From: Pseudopithomyces maydicus
Taxonomy: Eukaryota; Ascomycota; Dothideomycetes; Pleosporales; Didymosphaeriaceae
Direction: 5' to 3'
NCBI GenBank assembly: GCA_026873275.1
Contig: JANTUC010000010.1
Location: 806,001-870,000 of the forward strand
Length of the DNA stretch: 64,000 nucleotides
A program made the position numbers and the translations under genes. Below the pieces are notes generated by a model, which saw only the letters and a program-made list of their open reading frames with translations, ran no database searches and was not told where the DNA came from. Positions 21,452 through 32,070 of the stretch are shown here, piece after piece (position 1 is the first letter of the stretch; every line of letters begins with the position of its first letter).

Positions 21452-24336
21452 ATGCCTTCAGCGGATTCCGAGTCGCCTGACGAGACCTTTTTCAACGACC
21501 TGTCACAACAGGGCCCCGATCCCGCCGCCAACGGGCAGGAAGCGCCCAAGGACGATGCAGCAAGCAAGCTGAAGCGCATAGCCTGCGTGCTGTGCCGGAA
21601 GAGAAAACTCCGCTGCGACGGGACCAGGCCGACATGCGGGACCTGCAAGCGCCTGTCCCACGATTGTACCTATGATGAGGTGCGCAAGAAGAGCGGACCT
21701 AAGCGGGGATACGTAAAGCTGTTGGAGGCACGCCTACGTACGTGTAGAGTTGACCATTCTCCGAACAACAGGGCTGACTCGATGCATTGCAGAGCAAGTC
21801 GAGACTCTTCTTAAGAACCAAGAGTCCTCCGACAAGACTCAAGAGTCGACGCGCCAGGATTCCACCACCGCATATGTCGCGACCACGGCTCAGCAGCCAC
21901 TGCCCAACTCGCACGAATACCTGAGTGCACCAGATGCAGGCCCTAGGCTATCACCGGTCCCCGATGTATTTGCCAACAGCGCCGCAAGTGGGACCTCACC
22001 AGAGGGTGAGTTTCAGTGGGAAATGATTGGCTTGGGTCTGGATGAACCACTTCCTCCCCAGGACGTGCAGGACGAGCTGTGAGTGCATGGCGACGACAGA
22101 GGGGACATGACTAACAGTACCAGCTACCAAATATTTTTCACCAAGATACATCCATCCGCACCCGTAATACACAGGCCCCGTTTTATGGCCGCCATGAACC
22201 TCGCACCGCACATGCGACCACCCGTCTGTTTGCGGTACGCAATGTGGACCCTAGCAGCTTCCGTAGCCGACAAGTACGATGCGCTCCAAGAGCATTTCTA
22301 CCAGCGCGCGAGGAAATATTCCCAAGCAGATGAAATGAAGGGTCATGGCGAGGGCACTATAACAGTGGCACACTGTCAGGCATGGACTTTGATCTCGACG
22401 TACGAATTCAAGCAGATGTATTTCCCGCGTGCTTGGCTATCATCTGGGCGGTCAACACGGTTGGCACAAATGATGCAGTTGCACCGCATGGACGGAGTGG
22501 GCCTGGATGTGAAGCAATGTCTTCCGCCACCGAAAGACTGGACAGAAAGAGAGGAGAGGAGACGCACATTTTGGATGGCCTTCAACATCGATCGATACTC
22601 CAGTATAGGGACTGGCTGGCCGATGACTTTTGACGAACGTGACGTAAGTCAGTTCTTCCTCCATTCAAAGACTGCGCTTACCCTAGCCTAGATCCTCACA
22701 AATCTACCCGCCAGCGATGAAGCATTTGAGAAGAGCAAGCCCATGGCTACCGGCTCTCTAGAGCAAGCGTTAGCCTCCAATGGAATCAACAATTTACAAC
22801 CATTTGGCGGCATAGTACTTACATCAGCTCTTTTCGGTAGAAATCTGTTGCATCTACACCGTCCAGGACCTGACGACAACGACGAGGATCTTAATGGTGG
22901 CTTTTGGACACGACACCGGGCAATCGAAGGGATGCTACTACAGACGTCGCTTGGTCTACCGGACCACCTTCGGTTGCCAAGTGGGTCATCGGATCCAAAC
23001 ACAGTTTTCATGCACATGTCCATCCATACTTCAACGATCTGCCTCCATCAAGCGGCTATATTCAAGGCGGATAAGCATCGTCTTCCAGTCAATGTCAGCA
23101 ATGAGAGCAAGATACGGTGTGTGACTGCCGCTGCTGAAATCGCTTCTATCATGAGGATGATCAGTCACCTAGACTTGGCTTCTGTACGTTTTATACACTC
23201 TACAAATTTGAAATGCTAACATCCAACAGATGAACCCGTTCATATCTTTCTGCGTCTACGTAGCAGCCCGAGTATTCGTTCAATATCTCAAAACTCGTCC
23301 TAAAGATCAGCAAATGCACTCATCTCTCCAATTTCTTCTTAGCGCTATGCAAGCTCTCCGGCGTAAAAATCCACTGACCGAGTCCTTCCTTGTACAGCTG
23401 GACCTAGATCTTGAAAGTGCAGGCGTCGCCGGCCTGCAACAAAGGTCATATCCACCTCCGCAAACCGGCGGCACAGTAAGTGACCTTCCACATACATCCA
23501 ACCCTACCAGAACGTATCCCTTTCAGGAGCACCATGTTGAGTAAGTCAATCACTTCCTAATGCCTGAGTAGGATGGCGTGATACCCGTGGGGACTGACAC
23601 GGTTGGATGCAGTGTCATTTTCGAGATCCGCGAAACGCAAAACCCAGCTCATCCCATCAATCAATACGGAAATGGCCAACCCGTCAGGCCTGCTGGGCCG
23701 TATTCTGTTGATAAGGGACAGCACTTCCATCAGTCTGTCGTAAATCCCATCGGCACTGAGACGCAGAATCTGGATAGACAGAACACACATTGGGTTCCAG
23801 CATCATCAAACAGCTATGGGATGCAAGTGGAGAACAACGAGATGGATCTCTCCCCCGATACCATCGACCAACCCAGTCCTGCAACTACTGCATCCAACAC
23901 GCGCTCACAATCTCTATCTGGCGGCAACGCATCGGGCTCACACTCATCTTACTCGCCCGGCCAACCTACCGATCAGATGCCCTACCGTCCGAGCCCGCGC
24001 ATAACCAACCAAGCCATACCAATCTCCAACCCGCCATCGACTCTGAACAATATGTTTTACTCTGCGAATAACAACTTACTGAATACAAACATGGGCTACA
24101 GTGACGCGACAGGTGGCATACCTCATGTTGGTGGAGACGTAGACTTCAGCATGGGTATCATGGGCAGCGACTGGGGTGGCATGGGCGGTCTTGCAATGGG
24201 CGATAGCACAGGAATGACGCCAATGTCGGAAGGAGCGTGGAACAACATGCTAGAAAGCATGAACATGGGCTGGGACTCGGTCGGTCCATCGCACGCAGAG
24301 CCAAGTGTGCAGGGTAACTTTGCAAGTGATAAATAA
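21452..24336 (+). CDS. Zn2Cys6 transcription factor with Fungal_trans domain (first)
   Basis: 872 residues from six exons (21452-21737, 21793-22078, 22124-22643, 22692-23183, 23230-23540, 23613-24336). The binuclear zinc cluster CVLCRKRKLRC...CGTCKRLSHDC lies near residues 48-76 with C-x2-C-x6-C-x6-C-x2-C-x6-C-like spacing, followed by GPKRGYVKLLEARLQQVETLL, a linker and dimerisation helix. The middle homology region begins with YQIFFTKIHPSAPVIHRPRF and includes REERRRTFWMAFNIDRYSS, typical of fungal-specific regulators. The Asn/Ser/Gly/Met-rich C-terminus is probably an activation domain. It is nuclear and binds CGG-type half sites by family knowledge; target genes are unknown. For the second intron I chose the acceptor at 22123, since the alternative lies too close to the branch site. 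Confidence 0.9.
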
Positions 24337-25062
24337 ACGGGTCCCTTGATGGAAAGGTGGCTGCACAAATCCAAGTTGAAGCAGGCTTTCCATTGGATCT
24401 TTCAGAGGCATTTTAGGGGCGGGATAAACGGAATACGGAACGTAAAGGAGGACATGTAAGGATACCCACTATCGCTTTGTTACGCAAGCGAAACTTTTGT
24501 TTGGCATTGCGGTGTTTGGTTTTGCATTGGGAGGGCATGATTTGTGTTTATCGAGTACATTGGAACACTCCACTTGTAGCATATGCAATCTGGACACTGA
24601 TCAAATCGATGACCACGTGTCGCAATGCCCTCGACCTGACGTTGAGTCCAAGGGATGCCGTTGGTGTTACTTGAGGTGTGTGGCCAGAGAACATGGGCTA
24701 AGAGGCAGGTGAAACGGGATAATCATGATCGTTAATGAACTCACCAGGATGTGGACTCCTATCCTCTGCCTCTTCACATACCAACAAAACCCACCCAACA
24801 TCTTGGTAACAAGTAGAATTTCATTTTCTATCCATGTAATTTCTTGTGTGCTCCCCAAAACTCGCTGCTCTCTTCTTCCTCTCGTTTTCATAACTTACGT
24901 CTCCTCTACTCCCAGTCTTCCGAAGTCGCTCTCCGTTCAACGTTATGGCAGTCGACCCTCCTTCTACCGGGCTCTCTTTTTCGCTCCTACTCCCATTCTT
25001 CCTTCTCCTTCGCACGAGCTGGTAGCCACGGTCCAACTCAACCTCCACGGCACATCGAACCT
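24337..25062. other. Convergent intergenic region
   Basis: 726 bases with 3' UTRs of the Zn2Cys6 gene and the patatin-like gene. The pyrimidine-rich ORFs here are not convincing. Confidence 0.4.
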
Positions 25063-26633
25063 TCAACGCCCCGACCGCAGGCCAAACACTCCTCTCCCCC
25101 GACGGATCCAATAGTCCAGCGCGTCTTTCGTCGGGTTCTCCAAGAGCCTGAAGAAGTCGCTTGGTGTGAGCTCTGGTACGAGCGTGAGGCTCTGCCCAGG
25201 GACGTTTTCATCAAGCAAAAATCTACGGATCGAAGGTGGTAAAACGCCCAATTCATTAAGCTGGTGGAGTCGGTGCTGAATTTCCATGACTATGAGACGG
25301 AGGATAGGCATGCTAAGTTGGTATTTCCGACCATTTTGTTTCGGGTCCGGATGGTGCAGATCCGAGCGCAAGAATGGCGCCAGATAGGGTCTTGCTTGCG
25401 AAACAATGAAGTGGTTCACGTTGAAGAGCTCGGCAATGCGGTGGAGCGGTGACTCGCGCGTATCAGCATAGGAGGCGTGCGTCCAAGGCCGGAACGTAGT
25501 GGATAGGGATGGTGACCAAGGCGTTATACGGCCATTGTCGTCTTTGCAAAGAAGGGTCACCTGCTTGTAAAGGGTTGATGCAGAGGCGTTTGAGGCAAGG
25601 GCGGCGGACCAAATAAGCACATTGGGTGCGGTAAGGTAGTTGAGGAGATCTGGGACGCCGCCTCCGCCCGTAGTGGAGACGGTGATGTTCAAAACCCTTT
25701 TGGTCTTGAGGTAGGCTTCTTCGAAAGTGAGGTCTTCAACGTTGGCACGGACGACTTGTTCAAGGACGTCCACGTCGAGGAAGTAACCGTCCTTTATGAA
25801 GCGCCGTATACGCCTAAAGAGAGTCTGATACCAAGTGCTTTGACTTGAAGCCTCCACCTTCTTCGTGAAGGCTGTGAGGTCGATACTGGAGCCTTTAAGA
25901 AAGTCGAGCAGCTCGTCTTCGGTATGCACGCCCACGAGGGCTGCAATCAACGCACCAGTGGCGGTTCCAGCGATGATACGGGGTAACAAGCCACGCAAGT
26001 GAAGCGCTTTCACAACACCCAGATGGCAGAGACCAAAGATGGCGCCGCCTTGGAGAACGAGCACTGAGCGCCCGAATGCCTGGCGCGTGTCGTGCAGCAC
26101 GTCCAGCTTGTTTTGATTCGTGAGGCCCGATTCAGGTGTGACAGGGTAGCTGGTAACATGGTCTACGGCAAGTGCAACCTGCGTGATGTAATCCTCAATC
26201 AGCAGCTTGGTCCCTGCATATGCTCGATTGAACAGTCGCGGTGCCGTGATGTTCCCCAGGTTGCGAACCAAACCGCTGCGCAGCAGGGAGACCAGCCCGA
26301 GTATGTCATCCTCCTCGCGAGCCTCGATGATGGCCTGAAGACGCTCGTATATGAGACGGTAGTCGTAGTACTTGGACGTCGGGTTCTGGCGCCAGAGGTC
26401 GTAGCCAAGGACCTCGTCGAGCTGGAACGCCGCGGCCTCGTATTCCTCGTAGAGATTCGACGATGCAAGCGCCTCGAGGAGCACATCGCGCGGTTTCTTT
26501 TCGGTCCACCATGAAGATACTTTCTTTGAGACTGCTGTCAGCACCATTTCCGCGTCGTTCTCATGCAGAGAAGGCTTACCAGCTGCCAGAAGACGAACAC
26601 ATCGACCAAGCAGGCCCACACGGTGGCTAACAT
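25063..26633 (-). CDS. Patatin-like phospholipase-family protein, probable pseudoenzyme
   Basis: About 504 residues: exon 1 26633-26580, then 26523-25063 (acceptor CAAAG is inferred; an alternative start is the ATG in MVLTAVSKKV just upstream of exon 2). The DUF3336-like N-terminal region (WWTEKKPRDVLLEAL, DLWRQNPTSKYYDYRLI, RSGLVRNLGNI) matches the Tgl3/4/5 class of lipid-droplet lipases. The oxyanion loop GGAIFGLCHLGVVKAL is intact. The nucleophile elbow, G-S-S-A-G in active members, reads G-T-A-T-G, so the serine is alanine. The second dyad region, normally DGS before the FNVNHF motif, reads WTHASYAD, with no Asp-Gly. FNVNHFIVSQARPYLAPF is present. A structural or regulatory lipid-droplet role is inferred. 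Confidence 0.85.
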
Positions 26634-27193
26634 GGCGGCCAGATTAGCCCGTCCCGGCTGCTGCTGTGTGGACATGCCTGTAGGTGCCCGTGATCAGTGC
26701 AAGCCGCATGATTTGTTGTGGGCGCGGGGAAATGCACACATGCAGTGATGATGCCTCCCTTTGAGACACGCCTTTCACATGTCTCGGAAGCTTGAGCGGG
26801 TGTGGCGTGCGCACGAGCCATAGATCACCACCACAACAGCAACAACGCAACAACAGCAACCCCGAGGCCTTTTTGTCGTCACTAATTTTGCATGGGAAAC
26901 CGGATACGATACACAAGCAGAGACCGAATATCAAGCGATGCACAAACTTATTCAATCTATAGGCCAATATGTCATCTGGTTTATATAGCTCCAAGTCTCA
27001 TCCATACTATGTATGTATGGTTGTGCTGAACCTAACACAGGACCTAATACCTAATTACATTTCAAAACACATGCAACGACCGTCATTCCCCCGATCAGAT
27101 CAAAAACCAATCCGGGCCTGTATTAAGAATAAAAATGTATGCTTCAACTATTCTCGCCATCAGAACTCCAGAGCACATTCACGAAAAAACCTA
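26634..27193. other. Intergenic region upstream of the patatin-like gene
   Basis: 560 bases. A CAACAG/CAACAA-type tract lies at about 26828-26860. The remainder is AT-rich 3' flank of the beta-galactosidase gene. Confidence 0.4.
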
Positions 27194-30100
27194 TCAGTAT
27201 GCTCCGTCCCTCTCTTTGTACTTGGTACCATCAACCACTCCAACTGTCCTCAAACCCGTCGCAACGAACGCATCAGGGCCAAGCTCCAAACCGCCAAGCT
27301 TCGTCGCGCCACTCTCAAGGCCCCATACTGCAATACCGAGGTAGTTCGTCCCTTGGTAGTTGAGTATCCCTTCAGGAACCGGGAATTTGGTCTGCGGGCC
27401 GACGTTGTTGATGTATTTCCCATACTGCCACCCGTTTACATAGAGCAGCGCACGATAGGCCTGGCTGCTCGCATTGGTAAAGGTAAATGACAGCGGAATG
27501 TCCCAACCGGAGGGCAAATCGAGATTGAATTCAGCGCCGAAGAAGCCGACGCCGGGTTTGCTTATACCATCTGCAACCGGTCCAGCCGAGTCCTTCCATC
27601 CTGCATTGGCAGATAACGCGCCAGGAAGATGCAGTCCTTGGCGTTCGACGTACAGTCCGCCTTCGTTCAGTGGGCCACGTGACTTGTCAACGTAGTCCTC
27701 CCTCCGAGATTGCCCGTCACCTTCCACGAGACGTCGGACTTGTTGTGGCCATCGAGGTTGTAGTCCATGATCCCGCGCGGGTTCTTCATTGTGTCGTCAC
27801 CGATGGTCAAGTTCTCGTCTAGGCCCTGGTTGTCTATGACAACTGTAATCGTATATGTCTTGCCAGCTGTCAACGTGGGCAGGGTGAGTGTGTTGTCGGC
27901 GTAAGCGACGTATTTTTGACCTTTCCAGCCCCCCAAGAATTGATCATCGAGCCAGACGGAAGACCCATATGCAGAGCCACCTTGTGTGATGATGAAGAGG
28001 ATTTCTCTGCACCAGTGGCGGTGAACTTGCCGCGGAATAGCAATACCCCTGTGTGAAAGCCGTAATCGGAACCATAGAGAGACATGGGTGTATTCAGATC
28101 ACGGTAGTCATTGTATGATTCTGTCAAATCCGCTTTCTTCCAGTCAGAGTCGTCGTAAGATGATTGAATTTCGGGAAGCGAATCGATGTACTTCCACTCC
28201 AACTTGCTGATGTCTGGAACGTCGATACTAGGTTGAGAGAAGCCAACTTCGGCAGTCACGATGCCCTCATCAGAAGTCTTGAAATCAAGACTTTCACCGT
28301 TGAAAGTCAGATTGGATAGGTTGGAGGGAGAGCCACCAAGAATTTCGATGGGAGTGGTGGCATTGACGTCGCCGGTTAGTGCCAGTGTAGAATCCTCAAC
28401 ATCAACAGTGCGCACTAAATATCCAGCTTTGAGGATGACAGCCTCAGAGTTTGAGTGCGGCGCTTGGTCGATGGACCAATAGTTGTAAGCAGAATTACGA
28501 TCTACGTTGATCAGTTTTACGTGCCTTGATGGTCTCTTCTACCTGGCAACTTACCCAGCATGTACACGTAAACAAAGTCTTCACCCACGCCAACCTTAGC
28601 AACCTTTCTTGTAGCATCGGCGTTGAAATTGAGCAACGTATAACCTCTTGTAGCGATCGACTTGACATCGCCTTCTAGCACTTCCAAGCCAGTCACTGCT
28701 AGCACAAGCTCGTGCGTCTCTCCAGGGCCACCATACACTACAAGCACAGTCTTGTCGTCGTATTTGTGCCACGTAAAGATTTCGGCAGTTGAATACACAA
28801 GAGTCTTACCACCGATATCGTAGTCGCTGACATGAATCTTCGAATCCCTCCCGTTGAGAGAAAGGCTGGTGCCATTATACTGCGGAACAGTAGTATTACC
28901 AAACGCAGTGGTTTGTATGGTCAATTTGTAGCTTGCAGAGTCGAGTGTGTTGTATTTCGTGTGGCGAACAAAGTAGAATTTTGTGCTGTCTTTGGTAGCG
29001 TCAGTGACCGTAATGGCCGGGTTCGTTGTCCACTGCGTAGTGCTTGCACGGCCTCTTGCAGCAGTCAAATATGCGGGCGATACTTTGAAGAAGTTCGCTT
29101 GCAGTTTCTGCTCAGAGTACTTTTCGCGATTCACCTGTCGGTCTTCCCCAATGGGTGCCGCATAGTCGTACGAAGTATAGCCTCCCGGGTGGCCGAGATT
29201 ACCCCAGTTGGTACCTCCGAAGGTCATGTAGATATTGAATATGGTAACCCCAAAGGTGTATATGTTCTTGTAGAATACGCGCTCAAACTCTGCGTTCACA
29301 AGCTGCAAGCACTTGGCAAAACCGGGACCACCCCACGGATCATAGGAACCACCCTGGAATTCAACAATAGAGTAGGGGGTGTTGGGGCTCTGTTTCATGT
29401 GTACATCGTACCAGTCAGTTACCAATTGTTGGTCTCCCCATACGGTGGGATTAGAGCAATCAAACCCGAGCGGATATCCGTCATGGCCGTAGATATCGAC
29501 TGCGCCAAGGCCTGATCCAGGAACGTTGTGTCCACCATTGTAGGCGTCATTGCTAATGAACGGAACTACGACACCTGCATCACGGATCTGGTCTTCAATA
29601 TACTGCATGTATTCTCCATCCGGGAAGGGAGTGACCCTCGATGAGGTGTATTCGTTTTCAGGCTGAATTAGGATGATTGGACCACCATTGGTGATCTGAG
29701 CTGCTGCTATAGATTTGCCTATATTCGCCATGTAGCTGCGTTACTATCAGCATGCAGAATCTCATCATGATATGTGGTTTCTTACTTGTCAGTGGCGTTG
29801 AGATAGCCCTCCGCGCGCGTTCGCAGGAGGCCCTGAACTCTTTGGATCCATCCCGGGTAGCCGCCACCTGAGACTTCTGCATTGATATACGGCCCCGGAC
29901 GAGCGAGTAAATAGATCCCAGCTTCACTAGCTGCTTTGTAAAAAGGCTTTAGATCGAATACGCCCTCTTCACGGTACTCTCCGGGCTTGCCCTCGAGCAA
30001 TGCCCAGTCCACATAAAAGGAGACACCATTGTAACCCAGGGCCTTGATTTTCTGAAAAATGTCTATATGTAGATCTGGCACTGGCAATCTGGATAGGGAT

Positions 30101-30406
30101 CAGTGAGGTGGCCGTAGATTAGACATGGGACGGAAATTGAAATACCTGAAGGGGTGTACTTCCCCACTGTAAAGGAAGAGCCTCTCGCCATTCACAAAGA
30201 TGGTGTCTTTGTCCCAAGTGACCTGCAATTCATTAGGTTTCCGACTCAGCTGGCCGCTTCTCCTCACTCACAATATCCTGCAAAGCTTCTCGCTTGTACG
30301 GTTTAATGAAATCGGTAGGGCTGCCATACCCAAGCGCCCTCCCATCCGCCGCAACCGCGAAACATGCTAGCGCAACAGCACCAAGAACGCCATGAAGTTC
30401 TTTCAT
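27194..30406 (-). CDS. lacA: Secreted beta-galactosidase, GH35 (two frameshifts)
   Basis: Five exons: 30406-30272, 30222-30146, 30088-29786, 29735-28555, 28501-27194. It has a signal peptide (MKELHGVLGAVALACFAVAADG) and the GH35 catalytic domain with acid/base Glu in QPENEYTS (about 200) and nucleophile Glu in IVEFQGGSYDPWGG (about 298). The C-terminal beta domains end in FPVPEGILNYQGTNYLGI. The length would be 1,001 residues, as expected for fungal LacA. Two single-base deficits interrupt exon 5: at the AAA (minus strand) of 28002-28004, and at the GGG (minus strand) of 27700-27702. Each time the next frame carries straight on with family sequence (TQGGSAYGSSVWLDDQFLGG; then DYVDKSRGPLNEGGLYVERQ). 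With two bases restored, the phase closes. The enzyme releases galactose from plant galactans and lactose. Real pseudogenisation cannot be excluded. Confidence 0.9.
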
Positions 30407-32070
30407 CGTGATGAGCCCAGAGAGCAGTCTTGAAACCGCGCACCTTCAGAAAGTGCACCGACCCTCCACTAGATATACCCTTCAACTCAATTCTACCAGG
30501 ACCACTGCCGCTTCACGGATAGTCGTCACATCGTCCCCGCTGTATTAATGACACCATGCCGCCTTCCTGCACACCTCGTGGCAGGATTCGAGACACTTGC
30601 TTGCCTCTACCCACCCTCTCTGGAAAGGCTTCCGCACCCACTAGGCACGCGGTATAGACAGTCTCCTGTTTCCAACATGGATTTGGAAGGTGCTTTCTCC
30701 ATGACATTGGGCGCGTGCCCAGCAAGTCCATTATGCTGCCTTCGGGGCTCCTACCGCCTTCGCAAGTCAACAACCAATCTAGGTTTGGTTGGAACAAGAC
30801 ATGACTTGACCATTGGTCTAGCTGGTAATGCCGACGAATTTCATGCCCGGCGTATGGAAGGGGGGACCGCAGCGTGATCGCTCAGGACCGCTGGCCTAGG
30901 GCGGAACGGGGCCGGGTACCACGCGCATACTAAGGGCAAGTATACCGGGATGTGGGCCATGAAATCTTAGCAAGAGCGGCTGCTGTCCAAGGGCAAGCCG
31001 TGTGTCCTGGTCGACCAAAACCTAACGCCTGACCTGGCATGCCTACCGGATCAAACCAATGGATCAGCTCTTCCACGTCTGGCAGCGGGCGGCTGTGCGC
31101 TAGCTCATTGTTGGGAACACGGATATATAGTTTACAAAGCGCCGAAGCCACATGCAAATCCCCCTCTGACGGTAGACGAGGTGGAAAGGGTGTGGGAACA
31201 TGGCGATGCGGCGTGGTGTAAGGTGTGAACACTGAATTAAGATCGACAACCATTTAGTCTAGACCGCCTGCAGTTAGCAACGCGGCAGGGGCGGCGTCAC
31301 GCGGTACCTGGGCTGGGCACTACCCAGACGCACGCGACGAACAAATCGACGTCTTCCCCCAGATGTCTCACGCAACCCCAGGTTGTCTCGGCGCAAGCCA
31401 TCACGTACGCGCCTCATTCGACCTCGTAGCATGGACTTTCGTTACGAACATGGCAGCTTGTTAACCACTCAAAAGGAAGGTGCGAACATGCATAGTCAGA
31501 GATATCAAATCTCATTTTCGACTACTCGAAAAGGTGCATGCATCACCCCGAGCATGCATTACAAGCGTATGCATCGTTCACCGTTGGGTTCATGGTAGCT
31601 CCATGCATGGATTCAAGATCGCTCATAAACAGGAACGCAGCCGTTGCAAATCGTCAACCGCCAAAAGACCGAGGTCACCCGTCTCTCTACCCGAGGAGAT
31701 ACAAATCAATGGACATGCCATCTGGTGCCAAACCACTAGACATCCCTCCGGACTTCATCGCCGGTGGGCTGTACTAGTACGGCCGTTGGACGAGGATGTG
31801 CAGATGTGGGCGCAAGCACAAATCCGCCTGTGCAAAGACTCCATCCAATGTGGTTCGCATTACATGACAATCAAATACTAGGAGATGAATTAGTTGGCCA
31901 GACAGATAAAGAAAAAGCACGGCGTTTGGGCACGCTTGCATCCGGGTATCCAAAAGCCACCCGAGCTACATAAAGCCCCTTTGCGAATGACGGTTAAAGG
32001 AAAGAGAGATGCGGAGCGTTTCCTAATCGCCGTAAAATTGAAATGCTAACGAACGCCACGGCATTAAGGT
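30407..32070. other. Long intergenic region, lacA / second Zn2Cys6 gene
   Basis: 1.66 kb. Several ORFs of about 100 codons occur on both strands, but none has a recognisable domain, good start context or splice partner. I see no gene here. Confidence 0.4.

Noticed and set aside
30407..32070. Hidden gene in the 1.66-kb gap
   Set aside because: Several 90-130-codon ORFs exist but none has a domain, splice continuity or consistent coding bias.
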